Both the position numbers and the translations under genes were made by a program. Under the pieces are notes generated by a model, which worked only from the letters and a program-made list of their open reading frames with translations, made no database searches and was not told the origin of the DNA. Below are positions 38,009 to 46,213 of a stretch of 64,000 nucleotides of DNA, piece after piece. Within the stretch, counting starts at the first letter, position 1. Every line of letters starts with the position of its first letter. The DNA is from a virus, in IMG/VR virus record IMGVR_UViG_3300047994_000087, positions 82,742-146,741 of that record; one strand, given 5' to 3'.

Positions 38009-38214
38009 CTCAACATATCCCACAGCTTGGTCTTGAGTTCCCGCTTAGCATCTTCTTTCGCCTGCCATGCCCTGTAGTCGTCTAAGCAACGCTCATCTAG
38101 TGTCACGTCAGCAACTCTCTTGATCATTCTGATTGCGTCCAACACAACCTGGACATCGTCATCTCTCATGGGCTTGTCGAACGTCACTACGCAGCCGTTA
38201 TATCTATCTGTCAT
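38005..38214 (-). CDS. Hypothetical protein, 69 aa
   Basis: MTDRYNGCVVTFDKPMRDDD then VQVVLDAIRMIKRVADVTLD: resembles a small conserved phage protein with a 'gcvVtF.kp.reDDa..iinAI..ikgV..V' opening. Function unknown. Confidence 0.65.
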   Translation of the reverse strand: MTDRYNGCVVTFDKPMRDDDVQVVLDAIRMIKRVADVTLDERCLDDYRAWQAKEDAKRELKTKLWDMLR

Positions 38215-38534
38215 TCATCCACCCATTTAACTAGTTCTTTACTCCAAACCTTTCCAGGAGGGCCGTATGCTATCGCTATTAATTTGGCCCCTTCAAAGCT
38301 GCCCTCTTTGTTGCCCCAACTCTCTTTAGTCCCTTCAGGCCATGGCTCTGCCTTAGCTTGTTCATCTATTCCGCTAGCATATGCTATGAATGATTCTTTC
38401 GGCACCCAAGTACGCAAATGATTGACATGCACTTCTCCAACAAAATCCTCCCACTCAGGCGTCAAATTCCAGCCCCAATCAATGTCATTCATTCTTCCAC
38501 CGCACCCGTAATGAATTTGAGTGACCTCACTCAT
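38211..38534 (-). CDS. Hypothetical protein, 107 aa
   Basis: Trp-rich (DIDWGWNLTPEWEDFVGEVH). ATG at 38534; a TTG 6 bases earlier has a better-spaced GGGAGG, so the start is uncertain by two residues. Confidence 0.6.
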   Translation of the reverse strand: MSEVTQIHYGCGGRMNDIDWGWNLTPEWEDFVGEVHVNHLRTWVPKESFIAYASGIDEQAKAEPWPEGTKESWGNKEGSFEGAKLIAIAYGPPGKVWSKELVKWVDE

Positions 38535-38558
38535 CAGCAATAAACGAGCCTCCCCAGG

Positions 38559-38729
38559 TCATACTGGCCCGTCCTTCATTGCGTCCTCTAGTGTGTCTAA
38601 CATAATCTGAGGCATGGGTCCGAGATCTTCAACAGAGCATTCCTCATTAGTCATTATGTTGAGCGCTTCCGTCAGGCCCAACACTTCCTCATACCTTTTG
38701 ATGGCAGCGAGCACTTCTTCAGGAGTCAT
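38559..38729 (-). CDS. Hypothetical acidic protein, 56 aa
   Basis: MTPEEVLAAIKRYEEVLGLT, then EALNIMTNEECSVEDLGPMP. Small helical protein in the same operon. Confidence 0.6.
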   Translation of the reverse strand: MTPEEVLAAIKRYEEVLGLTEALNIMTNEECSVEDLGPMPQIMLDTLEDAMKDGPV

Positions 38730-38735
38730 CTCTAC

Positions 38736-39005
38736 TTAAACCCCATTACGAAACAATTTAGCCTTGTCCCTATCGACCATCAATACACCAGTCCTAGTGC
38801 CATAAGTAATCCCCATCTCACGCAGACCAAGATCACCAGGATACTTAGTTTGTCCTTGACCAGGAACAAGCTCACCTGTGTTAGCTTCGCGCCACACGTA
38901 CACACCATTCTCCTGAAGGTGCATAGTGGCAAGGAAGGTGCCCTGATCGTTGATCACCAACTGAATCTTAGGGTCAGTTCGCCTTTTGTTCTTATGGCTT
39001 GGCAT
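38736..39005 (-). CDS. Hypothetical protein, 89 aa
   Basis: ATG at 39005 gives MPSHKNKRRTDPKIQLVIND; the longer frame overlaps the previous gene. Beta-rich (TFLATMHLQENGVYVWREAN). Confidence 0.58.
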   Translation of the reverse strand: MPSHKNKRRTDPKIQLVINDQGTFLATMHLQENGVYVWREANTGELVPGQGQTKYPGDLGLREMGITYGTRTGVLMVDRDKAKLFRNGV

Positions 39006-39252
39006 GATGAACAATCCCCTCGAAATAAAGACTCTGTTCTCTAACCAGGCACGACACAAGCGGCTGAATATCGCGCTTTGTCCGCTCCAATGAAGCATAA
39101 GCGTTAGCTTGGTGCCGTTTAGCTTCAGTCCCCAAGCCTTCCATAGTGAGCAACACTTTCATAGCTCGCTCAATATGCTGGTCTGCTTCCATCGCCAGCC
39201 GCATCCTGATCTCTTCTGGTGAGTATGCTGGGGCTATTTTCTGTTCTGTCAT
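38992..39252 (-). CDS. Hypothetical helical protein, 86 aa
   Basis: YSPEEIRMRLAMEADQHIER then long helix to REQSLYFEGIVHHAKP. Starts with ATGA over the ATA-start gene. Confidence 0.6.
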   Translation of the reverse strand: MTEQKIAPAYSPEEIRMRLAMEADQHIERAMKVLLTMEGLGTEAKRHQANAYASLERTKRDIQPLVSCLVREQSLYFEGIVHHAKP

Positions 39253-39410
39253 TTTTCGTCCTCTACCTTATGGAACCCAACCGTTCCTTCCTTCTGTCTA
39301 CGGTAAAACTCTTCTCGATAGGGCTCCAAAAACTTGGGCACATATCCGAATCCCCGCAAGTACCACCCAACCAGACCGATCAATGCATCTTCTCCAACTG
39401 GCTTCAGTAT
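39249..39410 (-). CDS. Small protein with apparent ATA start
   Basis: 53 residues (ILKPVGEDALIGLVGWYLRG, then FGYVPKFLEPYREEFYRRQ). Only ATA at 39410 has a well-placed site (AGGAAG, 8 bases). A longer frame from ATG at 39440 (MTAND) runs into an in-frame TAG at 39423-39425. Either a rare start, a mutated ATG or amber readthrough. The body looks coding and ends with ATGA into the next gene. Confidence 0.5.
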   Translation of the reverse strand: MLKPVGEDALIGLVGWYLRGFGYVPKFLEPYREEFYRRQKEGTVGFHKVEDEK

Positions 39411-39426
39411 GTCGTCGACTTCCTAG

Positions 39427-39663
39427 TCATTCGCTGTCATAATGCACCGTCTGCGAGTAATAGACGCGCTTGTCGTCGTTGTTCCAGTCTTGTTGCAGGC
39501 ACTGTCTCAGTCGTTCATACAGTCCTTTACGTTCCGACTCAATCTCCCCAGTCCTTGGTAGATAGATCACGAACTTGTCGTAATCCTCATCACTTATTGG
39601 GGTGTCGCCAGACTTGACACGAATAGGTGAGCCTATGTTCTCTTTGCCGAAATAGACTTTCAT
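39427..39663 (-). CDS. Hypothetical protein, 78 aa
   Basis: MKVYFGKENIGSPIRVKSGD then SDEDYDKFVIYLPRTGEIES. No family. ATGA overlap with the membrane protein gene upstream. Confidence 0.6.
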   Translation of the reverse strand: MKVYFGKENIGSPIRVKSGDTPISDEDYDKFVIYLPRTGEIESERKGLYERLRQCLQQDWNNDDKRVYYSQTVHYDSE

Positions 39664-39818
39664 CTCCAGTGCATCTCCATGTATAAGGTCGCCCTTGCCA
39701 TTCGTTCGACGGCCTCAAGTCTCTGGTGCACCTGGAAGAACTCCAGGCCTGTAACAATCGTGCCGATACTCAACAGCATCATCACAAAGAACACACCCTT
39801 ATCGTGCTTAGTGTCCAT
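39660..39818 (-). CDS. Small membrane protein, 52 aa
   Basis: MDTKHDKGVFFVMMLLSIGT IVTGLEFFQV followed by an amphipathic helix (HQRLEAVERMARATLYM). One membrane helix. Confidence 0.58.
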   Translation of the reverse strand: MDTKHDKGVFFVMMLLSIGTIVTGLEFFQVHQRLEAVERMARATLYMEMHWR

Positions 39819-39994
39819 CATTCTTCTTTCGCCTCAGCATTGTCCTCTGGGTACAAACCAGCGGAGTAAGCAAACGACACAGCCCTAATCAAATAATCCA
39901 GGTCCTGGTCGTTAAACAATATTGCCCGCTTCATGCGGTCTGGGTCTTGTCGTAAGTCCTGCTCGTCTTGCAACAGGTCTGTCACATCTTTCAT
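39818..39994 (-). CDS. Hypothetical acidic protein, 58 aa
   Basis: MKDVTDLLQDEQDLRQDPDR then MKRAILFNDQDLDYLIRAVS and an acidic tail. ATGA overlap upstream, TGATG downstream. Confidence 0.6.
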   Translation of the reverse strand: MKDVTDLLQDEQDLRQDPDRMKRAILFNDQDLDYLIRAVSFAYSAGLYPEDNAEAKEE

Positions 39995-40500
39995 TGATTT
40001 TCCTCTTCTTCCTTGATTTCCGACTTAAGCAAGCTCTGTGTCAATTCCCGTGATGCATCTTCAAAGCCAGGACCGTCGCTGCCCCACTCCTCAATCATGT
40101 GTTGTTCTGCCAGCTTGAATAATTCGGGCATACGCCGCACTAATTGACCAAGCTCTGTCTCAGCTGCGGACTTTCGCCACTGAATCAACTCAGCAGACAA
40201 GGGACTAACCGCCCAATCTTCTGACAGCTCCAGGACCTTCTGTTTGGCCTCTCGCAGCTCTTCTTCCATCTTACCGACCTGCTCAACAAGATCGCTGCCA
40301 GTCACAACCACAGCGCCACCAGCGGACAAGTCATGGCTGGCCGTCTTCCAATAAACCGAGTGCTGTTCTAGTTGATCAATGATTGCCTCAAGCCTTCGCA
40401 CGGTCTTGATCAATAAACTCTGCGCGTTCGGGTCACCTTGGGCATGGCAATGTGCCAATCCAACAATCGCGTTTATTAAATCGCTTGTCAGTTCACTCAT
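39991..40500 (-). CDS. Hypothetical protein, 169 aa
   Basis: ATG at 40500 (ATGA): MSELTSDLINAIVGLAHCHA. Shares LGQLVRRMPELF with LGELVRRMPALL of the 192-aa protein two genes upstream, and a similar helical layout, so they are probably paralogues. Confidence 0.62.
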   Translation of the reverse strand: MSELTSDLINAIVGLAHCHAQGDPNAQSLLIKTVRRLEAIIDQLEQHSVYWKTASHDLSAGGAVVVTGSDLVEQVGKMEEELREAKQKVLELSEDWAVSPLSAELIQWRKSAAETELGQLVRRMPELFKLAEQHMIEEWGSDGPGFEDASRELTQSLLKSEIKEEEENQ

Positions 40501-40694
40501 GGACCACTCACCGTATAAGCCTGCTTCAGCCACTTCAAGTACTTAGTCAACTGCAACGCTTCCTCATGTCCTGGACCTACGAACTCTTTGATCGTCCCTG
40601 AGTCTGGGTCAAAGCAGTAACCGACTGACAGCTCAAGCTCCAACCGTTCCGCGCATTCAATTGCTTGGTCTATGGTAAATATGTCGTCGCTCAT
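40497..40694 (-). CDS. Hypothetical protein, 65 aa
   Basis: MSDDIFTIDQAIECAERLEL then EEALQLTKYLKWLKQAYTV. Unrecognised; lies between the two paralogues. Confidence 0.6.
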   Translation of the reverse strand: MSDDIFTIDQAIECAERLELELSVGYCFDPDSGTIKEFVGPGHEEALQLTKYLKWLKQAYTVSGP

Positions 40695-41272
40695 TACTTA
40701 TTCTCCAATGCAGCCTCTATCGCTGCTTCCGGTAACCATCTAGGGTCTCCAGTGATTGATATTGGATCATCGTACAAGCGCTTTAACTCTACTTCCCAAA
40801 CAGGAGATCCGTATCGAGGAAAGTGAACGGTCAGACCGACACTGTACGGGTCTGGTTCCTCTATGTCATTGTCTAAAAGGGCAGGCATCCTGCGGACCAA
40901 CTCTCCAAGCTTCTCATTCTTTAAGGTCATCTCAGGATTACACGTGTGCTCGTCGACCTGATAGGCCTCACACAGAGGGCACGCAGAGGCCATTTCAACT
41001 CGTTCTCTCAATTGCTTATTTTCAATCTGGAGTCTGTGCTCAATGCGCTGACATAGTTCGCGTATACGGAAAGACGCAGCCTTCCAATGGGCAGCCACTT
41101 TCCTGGCTTGCATAAGCTCAGCATTCTCTTTCTCAAGTTCAGTACACAGCGCATGGTATGCAGCATCACTAGCCATCAGTTGATCCGGTCGTGCTACGTC
41201 ATAACACGCTATTCCGCGCTCTGATGCAACAACCGCATTTATCAACGGTCTCCATTTATCACTGAGTGTCAT
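40694..41272 (-). CDS. Hypothetical protein with CxxC, 192 aa
   Basis: Helical first half (ELEKENAELMQARKVAAHWK), CPLCEAYQVDEHTC in the middle (possible zinc site), LGELVRRMPALL after it and a beta-rich C-terminal part. Paralogue of the 169-aa protein. Confidence 0.6.
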   Translation of the reverse strand: MTLSDKWRPLINAVVASERGIACYDVARPDQLMASDAAYHALCTELEKENAELMQARKVAAHWKAASFRIRELCQRIEHRLQIENKQLRERVEMASACPLCEAYQVDEHTCNPEMTLKNEKLGELVRRMPALLDNDIEEPDPYSVGLTVHFPRYGSPVWEVELKRLYDDPISITGDPRWLPEAAIEAALENK

Positions 41273-41338
41273 CTATTAAAGTCCTAAGCTGGATGATTGT
41301 ATTGACTGTCTTGCAGCTCCGCCGCTTTCTTCACGTCT

Positions 41339-41546
41339 TCATGAATGAATGTGCTGCTTAAGTTCTCTATGTTGCTTCAGGATGTCGATCAGGTCATTGA
41401 CACCTGAAGGCAAAAGGAGTAATACGTATGTCCTTTGTTGGATGCCTGTTCTTATGCACAACCAACAACTCAAGCATGTACTCAATAGATAGTGTTTCTG
41501 CCACCGGTTCTTTCTCCTTCTCGAAGATCTCCCAAAACTTACTCAT
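41339..41546 (-). pseudogene. Small gene with a T-run frameshift
   Basis: MSKFWEIFEKEKEPVAETLS to KDIRITP, then TTTT (41412-41415). As written it stops at 41394 after FAFRCQ. With TTT the frame continues LPSGVNDLIDILKQHRELKQ HIHS to a stop at 41339, a more convincing end. One extra T by mutation or read error. 41273-41338 has no gene I can support. Confidence 0.52.
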
Positions 41547-41689
41547 ACGCTTGTCCACCTCGATTTATACTCAACACAGTGAGAGCACGAGAACCATGCG
41601 TAACCAACTTTACCCATACCACAGTTGGTAAATATTGCCTGCTTCCACTTGATGAAGACCCATTTATGCAGCCCTATGTCACATAACAT
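41543..41689 (-). CDS. Cys-containing small protein, 48 aa
   Basis: MLCDIGLHKWVFIKWKQAIF, then TNCGMGKVGYAWFSCSHCVE: Cys pairs suggest a zinc knuckle. TATGA overlap downstream. Confidence 0.58.
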   Translation of the reverse strand: MLCDIGLHKWVFIKWKQAIFTNCGMGKVGYAWFSCSHCVEYKSRWTSV

Positions 41690-41691
41690 TG

Positions 41692-42036
41692 TCACCACCC
41701 ACAATGCTGACACGAGTCACGCTCATGTATAGGATAGCCACACTTACATAGCTGTGCATCCGTTCTCTTCATCGCTGCTCTCGATATCACATGTACTCCA
41801 GGGACTTCTGGTCTCGTATCAGCCATTTCAACCAACTTGTTAGTGAGTTGTTTGATGTACTCAGCCTGTCCCTTTATGTGCCTTTCCATATCGTCAATTG
41901 CTTCTGCAAGCTCTCTAACCTTTGCCGGTATTACATAGATAGGGGCATGCGCATAGTCAGACATCTTGTAAGGCTGCCCAGACTTCTTAGATGCTTCCTT
42001 GATCTCAGTAAGTAATCGGTCAGTCTTCTTACTCAT
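41692..42036 (-). CDS. Hypothetical protein with C-terminal zinc knuckle
   Basis: 114 residues: coiled-coil middle (VRELAEAIDDMERHIKGQAE) and C-terminal LCKCGYPIHERDSCQHCGW, a C4-type zinc site. Confidence 0.65.
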   Translation of the reverse strand: MSKKTDRLLTEIKEASKKSGQPYKMSDYAHAPIYVIPAKVRELAEAIDDMERHIKGQAEYIKQLTNKLVEMADTRPEVPGVHVISRAAMKRTDAQLCKCGYPIHERDSCQHCGW

Positions 42037-42548
42037 TCATTTGCTTCCAGGAACGTGCCGCCTGCAATGAGATCCTTACCCTTAATACTTTCTCCTGCCA
42101 GGAGGGCTGAGAACTCCTGATGCTTTCCAAACTCAGGCGCTGCTTCAGGAATGAGTACAAGCTCTGTGCCTTCCCATCCATACACAAACTTGCCTTCCAG
42201 GCCTTTGCCCTTCATGCAATTTGCATTCTCTAGGACATAGAGCAAGTTAGGCATAGTGATCTCAAACTCAAAGCCGCGAGGGTCATACACACGTGAGTAA
42301 GTCTGTCTGGCATCCCATCCTCTGCAACCACCGCCTGCCATCTTATTGAGCACGAATCCTTCAGTAGGCACATTGTCATATTCAGTGTTATCTATCTTCT
42401 CATCACGCCAACTCTGCCACGACTTCTCTTTACGGAGCACGCCCTTAGCGTCGTAGTAGATGACGTATGCAAGTTTGCCTGTATAAGTACCCTTGCGGTC
42501 CTGGTAGCCTACGTTGATCCGCTTGGGTATGTATATTGTGCTGTTCAT
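42033..42548 (-). CDS. Conserved phage protein, 171 aa
   Basis: IYIPKRINVGYQDRKGTYTG, KLAYVIYYDAKGVLRKEKSW, GFVLNKMAGGGCRGWDARQT and RVYDPRGFEFEITMPNLL form a highly conserved sequence I recall from many large phages, always unassigned. ATG at 42548 (ATGA overlap). Confidence 0.75.
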   Translation of the reverse strand: MNSTIYIPKRINVGYQDRKGTYTGKLAYVIYYDAKGVLRKEKSWQSWRDEKIDNTEYDNVPTEGFVLNKMAGGGCRGWDARQTYSRVYDPRGFEFEITMPNLLYVLENANCMKGKGLEGKFVYGWEGTELVLIPEAAPEFGKHQEFSALLAGESIKGKDLIAGGTFLEANE

Positions 42549-42856
42549 CCGTTCCAATTCTCCTTGCCATACACACGCATCTTGTACAGATCGTCTCGAC
42601 TCATTTCTATAACCTCTTTGGCATTATTAGTCTTCTTCCAACCACACCCCCAACCATCCTCTTCCCACAAGCAGTCGAAGCATTTACGGCGCGGTGGAAA
42701 CGCCCCTCCCATATTCAGGGGTGTGTACTCACACTCTGCCACTTTGGTGTGCTTGCACTTCCTCTGTGTCTCAGCAATGAGTTCTGACTGTTCTTTGATG
42801 AGCTTATTTATTCTATCTTGCAGCCTGTAGATAGGGGGCTTGATTGTTTTGGTCAT
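42545..42856 (-). CDS. Zinc-binding hypothetical protein, 103 aa
   Basis: CKHTKVAECEYTPLNMGG then RRKCFDCLWEEDGWGCGW: Cys/His pairs around residues 34-72. Basic N-terminal helix. Confidence 0.65.
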   Translation of the reverse strand: MTKTIKPPIYRLQDRINKLIKEQSELIAETQRKCKHTKVAECEYTPLNMGGAFPPRRKCFDCLWEEDGWGCGWKKTNNAKEVIEMSRDDLYKMRVYGKENWNG

Positions 42857-43101
42857 CCGTTCTCCCAGAGCTTGTCTGTTAAAGCTCTACTAGTCCGCTC
42901 GTGCTCCCGTTTTAACATGTCATATTCAGTGCACAAGGAAACAATCTCCGCCTCTAAATTACCTTTAGCGCGAATAGCATCGCCTACTGCTGCCCCATAT
43001 TCTGGCTTATTGACCAGCATCGACTTTATTTGATTAGCGGACACTAGATCATTAATGAGCTTGAGTATTTTCTCTGCCCTATTTACAGAATCTTCTTTCA
43101 T
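42853..43101 (-). CDS. Hypothetical helical protein, 82 aa
   Basis: MKEDSVNRAEKILKLINDLV resembles the head tag (NRAEKILK) but is internal and lacks the final Glu. Helical throughout. Unrecognised. Confidence 0.58.
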   Translation of the reverse strand: MKEDSVNRAEKILKLINDLVSANQIKSMLVNKPEYGAAVGDAIRAKGNLEAEIVSLCTEYDMLKREHERTSRALTDKLWENG

Positions 43102-43562
43102 TCATCTATGTCCTCAAATGCTGCTTCGTAAGCATGCGCCCACGACTCCAGTTCTTCTAGCCGTTGCAATGGCACCCCTATCTTTGCCTCTTTAGGATAC
43201 TTAGGGTCTGCCGCATACGCCTCCAGCTCGTCATGTAATTTGAGCACGGCCATCGGAGTATTATAGTTGATGGCCTGCATGGCCTTCTCAGCCCTGGTCA
43301 AATACTCATACCTGTTCCTGGATATGAACTCGCCTATTGCACCACTGTTCTTACAGGGCTCACTCACCATCAGATAGATCCTGGCTTCCTTACAGATCTT
43401 GTCTGCCTCTTCTTCATTTGTCACAGCCCTAAAGCTGTTTTGCAAAGCAGTCGCACGGAAAGGGTTTCTGTGGTGCCACTTATCCGCATAGAATGAAGCC
43501 ACAAAGGCGCCGTCCATTACAAGTATCTTGTCGCCGTACTTGGTCTTCAATACTTTTCTCAT
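43098..43562 (-). CDS. Hypothetical protein, 154 aa
   Basis: MRKVLKTKYGDKILVMDGAF then VASFYADKWHHRNPFRATAL; C-terminal helices (ELEAYAADPKYPKEAKIGV). No family. Confidence 0.6.
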   Translation of the reverse strand: MRKVLKTKYGDKILVMDGAFVASFYADKWHHRNPFRATALQNSFRAVTNEEEADKICKEARIYLMVSEPCKNSGAIGEFISRNRYEYLTRAEKAMQAINYNTPMAVLKLHDELEAYAADPKYPKEAKIGVPLQRLEELESWAHAYEAAFEDIDE

Positions 43563-43876
43563 TAGACCGACTCCGTGTCTGTGACTTTATAAGCTATACG
43601 CTTTGAAGCCTCTTCTATCTTCCCTTCACGCAGCAGACCCTCTAGCTCAAAGTACAACACCTCTGCGTCGTCCTCTGAAAGATCGTCGAAGCTTTCATCA
43701 TTGAGGTCAAATAGGTGTCTCTCATACGGAAGGCCAAATGCCTTAAGCAAAGTAATGGCAGTGTCTAGACACCCTATCTCACACAAATTTGTTGCTTCAT
43801 AGATCAAAACATGAACACCTTCACCACATTGGTGATACACACTGGTTAATTTGTACGGCGTTGTCAGCTCAATCAT
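43562..43876 (-). CDS. Hypothetical acidic protein, 104 aa
   Basis: ATG at 43876 shares bases with the previous stop. MIELTTPYKLTSVYHQCGEG, later FDLNDESFDDLSEDDAEVLY. Unrecognised. Confidence 0.6.
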   Translation of the reverse strand: MIELTTPYKLTSVYHQCGEGVHVLIYEATNLCEIGCLDTAITLLKAFGLPYERHLFDLNDESFDDLSEDDAEVLYFELEGLLREGKIEEASKRIAYKVTDTESV

Positions 43877-44157
43877 TACTGCAACCCCGGAAGTGCGTTG
43901 ATGTACTCCCACACGTGATCTGAACTGCCGGTCTCGGACTCGTGCAATGTGATGTTGACTATCTCTTGGAAGTAAATGTTCTCGTCGACACTGTCACTGC
44001 CCTGACATTCTTCAAGCTCTTCCAGCTCGCTCACCCACCCTGCAATCATGTCCCGTATTGCGTCATATCGCTCCGCTTTCTCAGCATCGCTCAAGTCTTC
44101 AGTAGGCCCGAACACCTGCGCATCACAGTCGAACTCTTCTTCATTTGTTGGTTCCAT
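43876..44157 (-). CDS. Hypothetical acidic protein, 93 aa
   Basis: Highly acidic (EPTNEEEFDCDAQVFGPTED; LEELEECQGSDSVDENIYF). No motif. Confidence 0.6.
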   Translation of the reverse strand: MEPTNEEEFDCDAQVFGPTEDLSDAEKAERYDAIRDMIAGWVSELEELEECQGSDSVDENIYFQEIVNITLHESETGSSDHVWEYINALPGLQ

Positions 44158-44170
44158 TTATCTGCTCTCC

Positions 44171-44539
44171 TTAGTACTTCACCCAGTAACCGTCCCTTGC
44201 AAGGATGTCCTCATTAAGACAAATGTCCGTGTTGCCCTTAAACAGCAACCGTCGACTCCCTATGTTAGCCACCTTCGGTAAGGTGCTTAAAAGAATGAAC
44301 ATCTCTCTTCCACAATCCAAGTAACCAGCTCCAGCGCCACTAATCATGTCCATCAACGGCCACTGTAGAGTCAGCTTATGCTCCAGATACGAAACATATT
44401 CCGGGGGCTCTCGCTTCCATTCAAAGAATGGCGTCTCGCTTTGTTGGGAGAAAAGCATGAAAGTCGCTTCGCACCACTCCTTCTGTTCCAGCTCTTCGAA
44501 CTGCTCAGTCAGAGAGTCTTTGTATTCTTCTGCACTCAT
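44171..44539 (-). CDS. Hypothetical protein, 122 aa
   Basis: MSAEEYKDSLTEQFEELEQK then EWCEATFMLFSQQSETPFFE. First gene after the 44.5-45.2 kb non-coding region, with AGGA 9 bases before its ATG. Confidence 0.6.
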   Translation of the reverse strand: MSAEEYKDSLTEQFEELEQKEWCEATFMLFSQQSETPFFEWKREPPEYVSYLEHKLTLQWPLMDMISGAGAGYLDCGREMFILLSTLPKVANIGSRRLLFKGNTDICLNEDILARDGYWVKY

Positions 44540-45217
44540 CTACTTACGTCCTCAGTTGTTTAAAATTGCGGGATTCGCCACTATCGCAGGCGTGGCCCGG
44601 ACCATCTCTATCGGCTCGATTTTAGTGGTGCGCGTTCTGCAACGTTTACGCCGTATTGCGTTCAGGTCTCTCACCTGGCAGAGCCACTTTTATTTCACGA
44701 GCAGAGTTTGTAACGCCCACTCTCAATACGACTGATGTCAGACCTCCACTCGGTGGAGCTGGGTTCGGTATGTGCACGACCAGGGCCATCAACAGCCATT
44801 CTGACGTATCATACGAATAGAACCAATCAAAAGATCGTTATTCATTCTTCCGTCAAATTTTTTGGTGTCTGTTGCTTTTTTAGAAAGCCTTCCCCCGTGT
44901 AGCAATGGATGGAAAGGCTGATTCGCAGGTAACTCACAACAGACACCAAACTTCTATAATTGAGGCGCCTTCTTATCCCCGAAAAACGCCAGCAAGGGTC
45001 CGACTTGTCTAGTGATCAGCATCGACTTTACGGAGGGTGCTTTTTCGTCGCACACCAGGACACGCTAGAATTCTTATTGTTATACACATAGGTCTTCTAG
45101 GACCTTCTGCATTTTTTCGCCGTATAAAAGCAGGAATTGCAGCCTTCCTTCTGGGGTTTCACCTTAGTGGTTTGCTTTTCAGTCTACGTCACTTCAGGTT
45201 CATCATCCCCATACCAT
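44540..45217. other. Non-coding region with strong inverted repeats
   Basis: Nearly 680 bases without a convincing gene on either strand. Holds a 14-bp perfect inverted repeat (44861-44874 with 44937-44950) enclosing a second stem (44886-44891 with 44914-44919), and hairpins 44744-44749/44753-44758 (CTCCAC/GTGGAG) and 44663-44667/44673-44677. A plus-strand frame at 45037-45228 lacks a properly spaced ribosome site. Could hold promoters, a long leader, a regulatory RNA or a replication origin. Confidence 0.5.
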
Positions 45218-45418
45218 TTACTTACTGAGTACAGCAGCCCCGCTTAGTTGTTTCGACAACTCCCAAGCTACCTCAGAACTCATAGTGATGTACTCACTTG
45301 TAGCTCCAGGAAGGGACTCGTAGTGACTTACTATGAAGGCAAGCTCTACTGTTCCTTTAGTGTGATCAACACTAACGCTTATGTGCCGGTTCTGGTTATC
45401 TCTAATCACTTTACTCAT
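45218..45418 (-). CDS. Hypothetical protein, 66 aa
   Basis: ATG at 45418 (ATGA): MSKVIRDNQNRHISVSVDHT then ELAFIVSHYESLPGATSEYI. Beta-rich. Unrecognised. Confidence 0.58.
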   Translation of the reverse strand: MSKVIRDNQNRHISVSVDHTKGTVELAFIVSHYESLPGATSEYITMSSEVAWELSKQLSGAAVLSK

Positions 45419-45873
45419 TATAGTCTGCGTTCCATATTGTCGGCCACTTCTGACCATGACTGAGCCCACCCACTTTGTCCTTTTATGTCTGATGCTTTAT
45501 ATGTGCAGAGTTCAATTTCTCTAGCTTGAACAGGAGTGATGTTGAGTAGTTTAGCCGCTTGAATATAGGCAGTGTTTCTGTATCCGTCAAATCCCAAACC
45601 ATTATTGGTTAATGCACACAGTGCACAGCCACCAAACCGGAAATCAATTGGGTCGAAGTGAGCCTGATTTCTTAATCTCATGAGCAAATGAGGAATCATG
45701 TTCATAGCATTTACTACGACATAAGAGGTGGGGTTGAACCCCATCTTCATGTTGCGTATTCTGTTAATCAGTTCCGCCTTCTTAGACGGGTCCATACCAG
45801 TATTAGTTGTTGCCACCTGCGGTTCAGCAGGTAGTGTGAGCTGTGTTTGTTTATCTACTATAGTTACGTCCAT
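45418..45873 (-). CDS. Hypothetical protein, 151 aa
   Basis: TAAGGAGA lies 5 bases before the ATG. Helical core (NPTSYVVVNAMNMIPHLLMR), a FGGCALCAL Cys pair and YIQAAKLLNITPVQAREIEL. No family. Confidence 0.62.
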   Translation of the reverse strand: MDVTIVDKQTQLTLPAEPQVATTNTGMDPSKKAELINRIRNMKMGFNPTSYVVVNAMNMIPHLLMRLRNQAHFDPIDFRFGGCALCALTNNGLGFDGYRNTAYIQAAKLLNITPVQAREIELCTYKASDIKGQSGWAQSWSEVADNMERRL

Positions 45874-45976
45874 CTAGTTTCTCCTTAAAATGTTTTTTGT
45901 CATTGTGTGATCCCCGAAAGTGCTCTTAAACAATCTCTGTATTAACTATATGTGCGTCGTTGAGGGAGGACGAAAA

Positions 45977-46213
45977 TTATGCAACCTCATCAGGTAGAGC
46001 AGGAAAGGCAATCTCTTTATCTTCACTGATCTTGTTACGCAGATCGATCAAGGCAAGAGTTGTTTTAACCAATCTATTCTCTGTCTCAGCAGCAGACTCA
46101 CGCGCTGCATGATTGAGTGTGGGATCAACAGCTAGTTCGGTAAGCAAGTCGCTCGCCTTAACTAGATGCTCGTCAATCAGCCTCACTGTCTGTGTTCGAT
46201 GTCGTGTCGTCAT
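45977..46213 (-). CDS. Hypothetical helical protein, 78 aa
   Basis: Helical (VRLIDEHLVKASDLLTELAV; ENRLVKTTLALIDLRNKISE). Overlaps the gene upstream by 41 bases. Unrecognised. Confidence 0.6.
   Translation of the reverse strand: MTTRHRTQTVRLIDEHLVKASDLLTELAVDPTLNHAARESAAETENRLVKTTLALIDLRNKISEDKEIAFPALPDEVA

Noticed and set aside
12891-39440. Stop-codon reassignment as the general explanation of in-frame TGA, TAA and TAG
   Set aside because: All three codons also end many neighbouring genes with overlapping ATGA/TGATG/TAATG starts, so no single code change fits.
42853-43101. Counting NRAEKILK in this protein as a fifteenth tag
   Set aside because: The motif starts at residue 7, lacks the terminal Glu and the gene is far from the tagged operon.
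45037-45228. 63-aa hydrophobic plus-strand frame in the non-coding island
   Set aside because: GGAGG directly abuts the GTG without spacing, and no neighbouring plus-strand gene supports it.
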